DNA of 64,000 nucleotides from Botrimarina mediterranea. GTDB lineage: Bacteria; Planctomycetota; Planctomycetia; Pirellulales; Lacipirellulaceae. Positions 26,978 to 33,816 of this stretch are shown piece after piece. Where the stretch lies: positions 2,451,363 through 2,515,362 of the forward strand of contig NZ_CP036349.1 of the NCBI RefSeq assembly GCF_007753265.1, written 5' to 3'. The first letter of the stretch is position 1. Every line of letters begins with the position of its first letter. The position numbers and the translations under genes were made by a program. The notes beneath the pieces were generated by a model. The model was not told where the DNA came from. It ran no database searches and was given only the letters and a program-made list of their open reading frames with translations.

Positions 26978-27747
26978 CGACTAATGAAGTTGTGCCAGAC
27001 AGCAGCCGAGGGAAGTTAACGCGAGTTCTACCCGTCGTCGTAGGGCTGCTCGTCTTTGTTCTTCTTGGAGTTGTCGCCGCATCCATGATTGCGAGCGCTC
27101 GACACTCTGTTGATGAGACGCTGTGCCATTCGAACCTCGTTAAGCTACGGCATGCGCTGGTGGAGTACGCCTCTGTGCACGGCTCACTACCGCCAGCAGT
27201 CCTTCCAGGGCCTGATGGCAAGACGGCTCACAGCTGGAGAGTTTTGATACTTCCTTACCTCGATTCCTGGGGAATCGACGGCAGAGCCATCTATGAAGCC
27301 TACGATATGGCCGAGGAATGGAACGCTCCCGGCAATCGTCGACTTTTTAAGCTCGTTGCACAGAGCAGGTTCGCTTGTCCCTGCGGTCCTGAAGAAGACA
27401 CTACGCTGACGAGCTACGTCGTAATCGTAGGCGGCAACACGCTTTTTCCTCCGGGCGGCACGGTATCCGCCTCAAAGCTGCCGAACAATGTGGACCCGAT
27501 TCTGGTCATAGAAATATCCAGCTCGGATATCGAGTGGCCAGAGCCGAGGGACCTCTCGGTTAGCGAGCTATCCAAGTCTAGTCGGTTGAACTCGATAGCA
27601 TTGTTGAAGCCACACGGTGGGGTGATCCGTTACATCACGCTCAGTGGCAGGTTGGGCGTACTAGCCGGCGATATGAGTGTGGATGAAGTCAATCGGCTCG
27701 CTAGCATCGACGGTCAGGCTGCAAATGCTGACGAGGAACTGCCATGA
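26974..27747 (+). CDS. DUF1559-like membrane-anchored protein inside RNA-repair operon
   Basis: A 257-residue protein from a GTG that overlaps the previous stop (GTGA). One N-terminal transmembrane helix (about residues 16-38) is followed by a DUF1559-like ectodomain: ETLCHSNLVKLRHALVEYA, GSLPPAVLPGPDGKTAHSWR and VLILPYLDSWG, then FACPCGPEEDTTLTSY and a WPEPRDLS-type segment. The family is normally an envelope/pseudopilin protein, and the classic FTLVELL motif is absent here. It overlaps the next gene by ATGA. Finding it in the middle of a cytosolic RNA-repair operon is odd; it may have been captured, or it may tether the system to the membrane. Confidence 0.75.
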   Translation: MTTNEVVPDSSRGKLTRVLPVVVGLLVFVLLGVVAASMIASARHSVDETLCHSNLVKLRHALVEYASVHGSLPPAVLPGPDGKTAHSWRVLILPYLDSWGIDGRAIYEAYDMAEEWNAPGNRRLFKLVAQSRFACPCGPEEDTTLTSYVVIVGGNTLFPPGGTVSASKLPNNVDPILVIEISSSDIEWPEPRDLSVSELSKSSRLNSIALLKPHGGVIRYITLSGRLGVLAGDMSVDEVNRLASIDGQAANADEELP

Positions 27748-28511
27748 ACGCTCAAATCATCCCGCACGAACTGCTTCAGCGGCAGGTCGAAGCCCACCCG
27801 TACCCGCTCGTCTTCGCGACGATCAGCGGTGCTCACCTGTATGGCTTCCCATCCGCCGACTCCGACTTCGACCTCCGAGGCGTGCATCTACTGCCGCTCG
27901 ACCAGGTCGTCGGTCTTGAAGTGGGTGAAGAGACCGTCGAGAAGTCGGGGGTGAGGGAAGGCTTCGAGATGGACCTCGTGACCCACGACGCCAAGAAGTT
28001 CTTCACCCTGATGCTAAAGAAGAACGGCTATGTGCTTGAGCAGTTGCTCTCACCTCTGGTCGTCCATACGACACCCGAGCTTGAGGAACTGAAGGCGATT
28101 GCGAAGGACTGCATCACTCGCCATCACGCTCACCACTATCTTGGGTTCGCAGAGACCCAGTGGCGTCTGTTACTCAAGGAGAAGCCGCCTCGCGTCAAAC
28201 CGCTGCTGTACGTCTATCGGGTGCTGCTGACCGGCATCCACCTGATGCGTACCGGCGAGGTCGAAGCCAATCTTCTGAAGCTCAACGAGACGGCTCAGCT
28301 CCCCTACATCGTCGAGCTCGTGGAACGGAAGCTTGCTGGTCCTGAGAAGGGAAGACTCGACGAAGCTGACGTCGCCTTCCACGAGAGAGAGTACAGGCGA
28401 TTGGTCGCGGATTTGGAAGTCGCGATGGAAGAGTCAAGGCTGCCGGATCGACCAAGCAGCGAGCCGGCGCTCAATGACCTGCTCGTGCGATTGCGGGTCA
28501 AAAATAAGTGA
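27744..28511 (+). CDS. RlaP-like Pol-beta superfamily nucleotidyltransferase
   Basis: A 255-residue nucleotidyltransferase with SGAHLYGFPSADSDFDLRG (28-46), the GS-like loop and SDxD metal motif, then a helical C-terminal domain (KPLLYVYRVLLTGIHLMRTG parallels KHVMHLIRLLLSGIHVLREG in the upstream paralogue). It lacks the SH3-like N-terminus. The two are therefore diverged paralogues that may handle different ends or nucleotides. The small kinase gene begins 7 bases downstream. Biochemical activity is inferred from motif only. Confidence 0.83.
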   Translation: MNAQIIPHELLQRQVEAHPYPLVFATISGAHLYGFPSADSDFDLRGVHLLPLDQVVGLEVGEETVEKSGVREGFEMDLVTHDAKKFFTLMLKKNGYVLEQLLSPLVVHTTPELEELKAIAKDCITRHHAHHYLGFAETQWRLLLKEKPPRVKPLLYVYRVLLTGIHLMRTGEVEANLLKLNETAQLPYIVELVERKLAGPEKGRLDEADVAFHEREYRRLVADLEVAMEESRLPDRPSSEPALNDLLVRLRVKNK

Positions 28512-28518
28512 GGAAGGC

Positions 28519-28968
28519 ATGGAAACTGTCGTGCTCATCGGCTTACAAGCTTCGGGCAAGTCGTCCTTCTGCAGAGAATATCTGTTCGAATCGCACGTCC
28601 GAATCAACATGGACATGCTTCGGACTCGGTATCGAGAGAAGCTGCTCATTGCCGCCTGCCACGAGGCGAAACAGCCTTATGTCGTCGACAATACGAACCC
28701 GACGCGCGCTGAACGTGTCGGCTACATTCAGGCGGCTAAAGCAGCGGGCTTCCGCGTGGCTGGGTACTACTTCGCATCGAAGGTCGAAGATTGCAAGCTT
28801 CGGAACAGCCGTCGACCAGCAACGAAGATCGTGCCGCTCAAAGGGCTCCTGGGTACTTTCAGCAAGCTCCAACTGCCAGAGAAGGAGGAGGGATTCGATG
28901 AGCTGCACTACGTATCGATCGCAGAAGATGGGGGATTCGCTGTAAGCGTTTGGTCCAATGAAGTTTGA
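28519..28968 (+). CDS. Small P-loop polynucleotide kinase-like protein
   Basis: A 149-residue AAA_33/T4-Pnk-like kinase: METVVLIGLQASGKSSF holds the P-loop (8-15), NMDMLRTR is the following strand, and YVVDNTNPTRAERVGYI resembles the VDATNVQRESR segment of the Pnkp kinase domain encoded downstream. RRPATKIVPLKGL may be the lid. It could phosphorylate 5'-OH RNA ends. The ATG at 28519 follows a GAGGAAGG site. It overlaps the Thg1-like gene by 11 bases. This is the second 5'-kinase of the operon, so its substrate likely differs from that of Pnkp. Confidence 0.82.
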   Translation: METVVLIGLQASGKSSFCREYLFESHVRINMDMLRTRYREKLLIAACHEAKQPYVVDNTNPTRAERVGYIQAAKAAGFRVAGYYFASKVEDCKLRNSRRPATKIVPLKGLLGTFSKLQLPEKEEGFDELHYVSIAEDGGFAVSVWSNEV

Positions 28969-29731
28969 CGACCTCGACACCCGGATGCGTGTTTTCGAGA
29001 CCGGGCACGACCACTGTGTGCTTCCGGGCATCTACATTGTCGCACGTCTCGACGGAAGAGGCTTCACCCGGCTCACGAAAGAGGTCCACAAATTCGAAGC
29101 CCCGTTTGACGTGCGGTTCCGCGATTTGATGGTCCAGACGGTCCAACACCTGATGGACTGCGGATTCCAGATTGTCTACGGCTACACGGAGAGCGATGAG
29201 ATCTCATTGCTTTTGGACCTCGAAGCCGACGCGTTCAGCAGAAAGACTCGTAAACTCAATTCGGTTCTGGCAGGCGAAGCAAGTGCTAAGTTCTCACTGC
29301 TGCTGGGCGGTATCGCTTGCTTCGACTGCCGCCTCTCACAGTTGCCGAGAGCCATCGATGTCGTGGACTATTTCCGCTGGCGGAACGAAGACGCTCACCG
29401 CAATGCCCTCAATGCCCACTGCTATTGGCGACTCCGCAAGGAAGGTCAGGACGCGAACCAAGCGACAACAGCGTTGATGAAGTTGTCGGTTGCCGATAAG
29501 AACGAGTTGCTCTTCCAACGGGGGATCAATTTCAACGATCTGCCAGGCTGGCAGAAGCGGGGCATCGGTGTCGTGTGGCGGGAGTTCGAGAAGCAAGCCG
29601 TTAATCAGATGACGGGCGAGCCCGTGACAACGACTCGACGACGGCTAGAGACCATCTTGGAACTACCGATGCGAGACGATTACAGCGATTTCGTGTACGG
29701 GCTGCTGAGAGGCGCAGACCAACGTGCCTAG
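28958..29731 (+). CDS. Thg1-like 3'-5' RNA polymerase (tRNA-His guanylyltransferase family)
   Basis: A 257-residue member of the Thg1/TLP family. The two-metal catalytic motifs are ARLDGRGFTRLT (Asp32, Gly33) and GYTESDEISLLL (Asp80, Glu81), and SRKTRKLNSVLAGEASAKFS is a further family block. Members add nucleotides to 5' ends in the 3'-5' direction; bacterial TLPs repair 5'-truncated tRNAs using the 3' strand as template. In this operon it would refill lost 5' nucleotides before Pnkp ligation. It overlaps the kinase gene upstream by 11 bases and pnkp downstream by 8. Confidence 0.92.
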   Translation: MKFDDLDTRMRVFETGHDHCVLPGIYIVARLDGRGFTRLTKEVHKFEAPFDVRFRDLMVQTVQHLMDCGFQIVYGYTESDEISLLLDLEADAFSRKTRKLNSVLAGEASAKFSLLLGGIACFDCRLSQLPRAIDVVDYFRWRNEDAHRNALNAHCYWRLRKEGQDANQATTALMKLSVADKNELLFQRGINFNDLPGWQKRGIGVVWREFEKQAVNQMTGEPVTTTRRRLETILELPMRDDYSDFVYGLLRGADQRA

Positions 29732-32327
29732 TTTCTCCATCCCGAATTTGTCTCTGGTTGTCCTGATCGGCCCCAGTGGCTCCGGTAAGAGCACGTTCGC
29801 ACGCAAGCACTTCCTGCCTACGGAAGTGCTGTCGAGCGACTATTGCCGTGGCCTGGTGAGCGACGACGAGAACAATCAAGCGGCGACAAACGATGCCTTT
29901 GACGTGCTCCACTTCATCGCTGCCAAGCGACTGGGGGCAGGTCGGCTCACCGTCGTTGACGCCACCAATGTGCAGCGAGAATCACGTCAGCCCCTGGTCG
30001 CCCTTGCGAGGGTTTACCACACGCTTCCGGTCGCCATCGTCTTCAACTTGCCCGAGGACGTCTGCCAAGAACGCAACCGGGGACGATCCGACCGGGACTT
30101 CGGCCCCCACGTCATCCGCAACCAGCGTTCGCAGCTGCGTCGATCGCTCAAAGCGTTGAAGCGGGAGGGATTTCGGCACATCTTCGTCTTCGATTCCCCC
30201 GAGCAGGTCGAAGCGGCCGTCATTGAACGGACGCCTCTCTGGAACGACAAGCGATCCGAGCGGGGTCCCTTCGACTTCATTGGCGACGTTCACGGCTGCT
30301 GCGACGAGCTCGAGGAGTTGCTCGTTAGTCTTGGCTACGAACCGCAACCGCTTGCCGACCCCGGCCCAGGATGGACCGACTACTGCTTTGCGCACCCCGA
30401 GGGCCGTAAGGCGGCGTTCGTCGGTGATCTCGTGGATCGTGGGCCGCGGGTGCTCGATACGCTAAGCCTCGTGCGGAACATGATGGCGGCCGGCTCGGCG
30501 ATTTGCGTCCCGGGCAACCACGACGCCAAGCTGCTCCGCAAGCTCCGCGGCAAGAACGTGCAGCTCACGCACGGCCTCGCCGGGACGATGGAAGAGATCG
30601 AGGCGGTCGCCGCAGAAGAGCAAGACGCATTCCGCAATGAACTCTCGACGTTCCTCGACAGCCTAGTCAGCCACTACGTGCTCGACGACGGCAAGATCGT
30701 GGTCGCCCACGCCGGGATGAAGGAGTCGATGCAGGGCCGCGGCTCGGGCAAGGTTCGCGAGTTCGCCCTTTACGGCGAGACGACCGGTGAGACCGACGAG
30801 TTCGGCTTGCCTGTCCGCTACCCGTGGGCGAGCGAGTACCGTGGCGGGGCGATGGTCGTCTACGGTCACACGCCCGTACCGACGGCCGAGTGGCTCAACA
30901 AGACGATCAACATCGACACCGGCTGCGTCTTCGGAGGAGCCCTGACGGCGCTGCGCTATCCTGAGCTGGAAACGGTCTCGGTCAAAGCGAAGCGGACCTA
31001 CTGCGAGCCCTCGCGGCCATTCCTGGAAGACAATGCCAAATCGCCCGCGCAGTCGTCGCAGCAAGCAAACGACGACCTGCTCGACTTGGCCGATGTCACC
31101 GGCAAGCGGATCGTCTCGACCCGATTGCGCCCGAACATCACGATCCGCGAAGAGAACGGCGTCGCCGCCCTCGAGGTGATGAGCCGATTTGCCGCCGACC
31201 CGCGGTGGCTCGTTTACCTGCCGCCCACAATGTCGCCATCGGAAACCAGCACGAAGGAGGGCTACCTCGAATACCCCGAGGAGGCGCTGGGATACTTCCG
31301 CAGCCAAGGCGTGCCGACGGTCGTGTGCGAAGAGAAACACATGGGCTCACGAGCCGTGGTCGTGGTCTGCCGTGACGAAGAGGTTGCGGCCAAACGGTTC
31401 GGCGTTCAGGGCGAGGCCGGCGTCATCACCACTCGTACCGGGCGTCGCTTCTTCAACGACTTGGCCATGGAAGCGGCTCTGCTCGAACGAGTCCGAGCTG
31501 CCTTGTCGGCCGCGGGTTTTTGGGAAGAGCACCAGACCGAATGGGTCGTGCTCGACTGCGAGCTGATGCCTTGGTCCGCCAAGGCCAAAGAGCTGGTGAA
31601 GTCGCAGTACGCCGCCGTGGGCGCCGCCGCCAAAGCGGCGCTGCCGCCGGTGGTTGACGCCCTGCGAACGACCGCCAAACGGCTCAACGGCGAAGCGTCG
31701 GAGTTGCTCGAGGGGCTCGCGGAGAAGTTTGGCGGGCAGCGGCAAGCGGCCAGCCGTTTCGTCGACGCTTATCGCCATTACTGCTGGCCGGTCGAGTCGG
31801 TCGAGGACTACAGGCTGGCGCCCTTCCACCTCCTCGCGACCGAGGGCCGGGTCCACGTCCAGCAGAACCACGAGTGGCACATGCAGTCGCTCGCCAAGGT
31901 CTGCCGGCAAGACCCGCGAGTGCTACTCGCCACGCCCTACCGCGTGATCGACGTGACGGACCCCGAGCAGGTCAACCAGGCCGTGCGGTGGTGGACCGAG
32001 CTGACCGAGGCCGGCGGCGAAGGCATGGTCGTCAAACCGCTCGACTTCATCTCCCGCGGCAAGCGGGGCCTGCTCCAACCCGCCGTGAAGTGCCGCGGCC
32101 GCGAGTACCTGCGAATCATCTACGGCCCCGACTACACGAGCGGGGCCAACCTGACCCGCCTCCGCAGCCGTGGGCTTGGCGCTAAACGGTCCCTCGCCCT
32201 GCGCGAGTTCGCCCTGGGCATCGAAGCCCTCGAACGCTTAGTCCGCCGCGAGCCTTTACGACGGGTTCACGAGTGCGTCTTTGGGGTGCTCGCCTTAGAG
32301 AGCGAACCGGTGGACCCTCGGCTATAG
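29724..32327 (+). CDS. pnkp: Bacterial polynucleotide kinase-phosphatase-ligase Pnkp
   Basis: An 867-residue three-module RNA end-healing and sealing enzyme, nearly the length of Clostridium thermocellum Pnkp (870). The kinase has GPSGSGKST with Lys22-Ser23. The metallophosphoesterase (about 185-430) has GDVHGC, GDLVDRGP, GNHDAK and YGHTPV. The ligase-type adenylyltransferase (about 480-865) has EEKHMGSRAVVV (motif I lysine), WVVLDCELMPW, EGMVVKPLDF and QPAVKCRGREYLRI. It heals 5'-OH and 2',3'-cyclic phosphate ends and seals with Hen1. GTG 29724 is used, overlapping the Thg1 stop. It is the last gene of the operon. Confidence 0.95.
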   Translation: MPSFSIPNLSLVVLIGPSGSGKSTFARKHFLPTEVLSSDYCRGLVSDDENNQAATNDAFDVLHFIAAKRLGAGRLTVVDATNVQRESRQPLVALARVYHTLPVAIVFNLPEDVCQERNRGRSDRDFGPHVIRNQRSQLRRSLKALKREGFRHIFVFDSPEQVEAAVIERTPLWNDKRSERGPFDFIGDVHGCCDELEELLVSLGYEPQPLADPGPGWTDYCFAHPEGRKAAFVGDLVDRGPRVLDTLSLVRNMMAAGSAICVPGNHDAKLLRKLRGKNVQLTHGLAGTMEEIEAVAAEEQDAFRNELSTFLDSLVSHYVLDDGKIVVAHAGMKESMQGRGSGKVREFALYGETTGETDEFGLPVRYPWASEYRGGAMVVYGHTPVPTAEWLNKTINIDTGCVFGGALTALRYPELETVSVKAKRTYCEPSRPFLEDNAKSPAQSSQQANDDLLDLADVTGKRIVSTRLRPNITIREENGVAALEVMSRFAADPRWLVYLPPTMSPSETSTKEGYLEYPEEALGYFRSQGVPTVVCEEKHMGSRAVVVVCRDEEVAAKRFGVQGEAGVITTRTGRRFFNDLAMEAALLERVRAALSAAGFWEEHQTEWVVLDCELMPWSAKAKELVKSQYAAVGAAAKAALPPVVDALRTTAKRLNGEASELLEGLAEKFGGQRQAASRFVDAYRHYCWPVESVEDYRLAPFHLLATEGRVHVQQNHEWHMQSLAKVCRQDPRVLLATPYRVIDVTDPEQVNQAVRWWTELTEAGGEGMVVKPLDFISRGKRGLLQPAVKCRGREYLRIIYGPDYTSGANLTRLRSRGLGAKRSLALREFALGIEALERLVRREPLRRVHECVFGVLALESEPVDPRL

Positions 32328-32396
32328 GCGATCGCTCAATTTCTTCAGGGGGGCAGCCGGTGACCCATCCTACTTCCACAGCCCGGTTCATGGATC

Positions 32397-32481
32397 AGCC
32401 CCCCCGCTCCCGCAACTCGCGGAAGACGCGCAAGGCGGCGCCATTTGGACAGTTTGCCAGCTTCGCGTACTCGGCAACTCG
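32397..32481 (-). pseudogene. Remnant of Fic protein C-terminal winged helix
   Basis: On the minus strand this reads AEYAKLANCPNGAALRVFRELRERGG then stop, aligning with AKYAKLAKCSSDTALRDIRELLERG near the end of the intact Fic protein (57593-58711). Only this piece survives, about 100 bases before a small-protein gene, in the same relative order as in the intact module. Confidence 0.7.
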
Positions 32482-32541
32482 CACCACAAGCGTGGAGGCA
32501 GAAGAGAAACCGCTTGACTCTCGATGGCTCCCTGCGCTACC

Positions 32542-32575
32542 CCTTCTGCTATAACCACAAAAACAGAAGGAGTGA
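32542..32575 (+). promoter_or_regulatory. Inverted repeat overlapping RBS of small protein
   Basis: CCTTCTG (32542-32548) and CAGAAGG (32564-32570) form a 7-bp inverted repeat whose right arm runs into the AAGGAG ribosome-binding site of the gene at 32580. The loop contains TATAAC. It could hide the ribosome-binding site or bind a regulator. Confidence 0.35.
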
Positions 32576-32579
32576 CGTG

Positions 32580-32855
32580 ATGAGCAACAACGGCAATCAA
32601 CCGGTCCAGGAGGTGCGCGACGGCGGACTGCGGATCGCGATCTTCCGCAACGAGCCGAAGCAAGAAGGAGACCGCCCCCGCTACTCGGGCAAGCTGACGC
32701 GGAGCTACCGCGACGCTCAAGGGGAGTGGCGTGACACTGAGTACCTCTCTGGGACCGAGTTCCTCCGTGCGGCGCGGCTCATGGAGAAGGCTTACGACGC
32801 CGAGCAGGCTCAGAAAGCAGCCGATAAGGCGGAACCGCCCGAACCGACCGCGTAG
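32580..32855 (+). CDS. Small mobile-element-associated protein, copy 1
   Basis: A 91-residue protein with core DGGLRIAIFRNE, YSGKLTRSYRDAQGEW, then LSGTEFLRAARLMEKAYD. It is a paralogue of the 90-residue protein at 59353 and of a broken copy at 53766. Similar small proteins (Trp/Phe-Asn-rich strand, then YKD...SGTxLL) are common beside conjugation and plasmid-maintenance genes. The fold looks like a short beta-sheet followed by a helix, reminiscent of PC4-type ssDNA-binding proteins, which is speculative. ATG 32580 follows AAGGAG. Function unknown. Confidence 0.8.
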   Translation: MSNNGNQPVQEVRDGGLRIAIFRNEPKQEGDRPRYSGKLTRSYRDAQGEWRDTEYLSGTEFLRAARLMEKAYDAEQAQKAADKAEPPEPTA

Positions 32856-33370
32856 CGGCACACACCGTTGAGTTCAACCGCGAAACAGCCGTGACGAGCG
32901 CCGTTCATTGAGCGTCAAGCTGACTTCGGCTTGTCGGTTCGACGCAGGTCTGAGCGGCGAGCCAAGGCCGTATACGCCTTGGGAACTTCTAAGTCTGCAC
33001 AGCTGCATGAGTCGAATTGCCACGTGAGGATCGGCGAACGGCTAGCCCTATTTTTGAATGACAATGCTCTGATAGCATCGGCCGAAGTTGACTTGGCGTG
33101 CTCCGCTTACTCACTTCCTCTCTCTTAGTTGCGGGGCGACTTTCGGCGTGAGTCACGTCGCCGTGGGCAGTCACAGCGTGGCGAGACTATAGGGAGGGCG
33201 AGCGCCAGATATGTGCAACTCATCGAACCTGCTGGCTCCCCGGCTACCGACCCGAGCAAGCCTAGACTCATGCTGTGCATGAATAATGGCGGTCTTAAGT
33301 CATGGACGTGATTTCCAAAGTCGGCGCAAGTCGCCCAACTAGACCTGCACCGACTTCTGCGTACTTGAAA
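32856..33370. other. Intergenic, nothing recognised
   Basis: About 515 bases between the small protein gene and the minus-strand four-gene operon. Short open frames have no recognisable content, and no tRNA, repeat or convincing terminator was seen. Confidence 0.5.
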
Positions 33371-33781
33371 CTAGCCGCCGACTAGCAAGGTCAGCTTAAC
33401 GAACGCCACTTGCGACCCCGGTCCGAGAATGAGCACCTCGTCGAGATCTTCGACCTGGTGGTCGTTTACCAGGATCAAAAAGCCGTTCGCCTGGAAACCA
33501 CCCAGCGCCTTCTCGTATTGATCCTTCCAGTCAATCTGACGACGCCCTTTGAATCGAAATTCGGCTCTCGCACCATTCAAAGTGCGCTCGGTGTCGTTTG
33601 GTTGCACCAAGCCGCGGAAGACTTCGGCGTCACGCGTGCGATTGAAGTCTTGCACTTCCTGGTACACCCGTTCTCGGATGAGGTCGCGGACCGTGATTCG
33701 TTCGCTCGGAAACACGAGCGGAATCTCGTTGTAGGCCTCTCCTACAGCGGTCTCGTCACGAACCGTCAATTCGATAGCCAT
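33371..33781 (-). CDS. MoaD/ThiS-like beta-grasp (ubiquitin-like) protein with C-terminal Gly-Gly
   Basis: A 136-residue protein from the ATG at 33781, which has AAGGGG upstream. The last 37 residues (GFLILVNDHQVEDLDEVLIL, then GPGSQVAFVKLTLLVGG, stop) match the end of MoaD/ThiS: a strand with ILVN, an LD..L loop, a strand with VAF, and a free terminal Gly-Gly. The N-terminus (MAIELTVRDE, then ITVRDLIRERV) fits strand 1 and the tV-dLl helix of that fold. An insertion of about 45 residues (QDFNRTRDAEVF...) separates helix and strand 3. It follows the DUF4132 gene by 35 bases. Gly-Gly ends are adenylated or conjugated in known relatives, but no E1 gene lies beside it. The fold assignment is inference from sequence pattern. 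Confidence 0.6.
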   Translation of the reverse strand: MAIELTVRDETAVGEAYNEIPLVFPSERITVRDLIRERVYQEVQDFNRTRDAEVFRGLVQPNDTERTLNGARAEFRFKGRRQIDWKDQYEKALGGFQANGFLILVNDHQVEDLDEVLILGPGSQVAFVKLTLLVGG

Positions 33782-33816
33782 CTGGACACCCCTTGAGGCC
33801 TGCGCCATTTCGCTAG

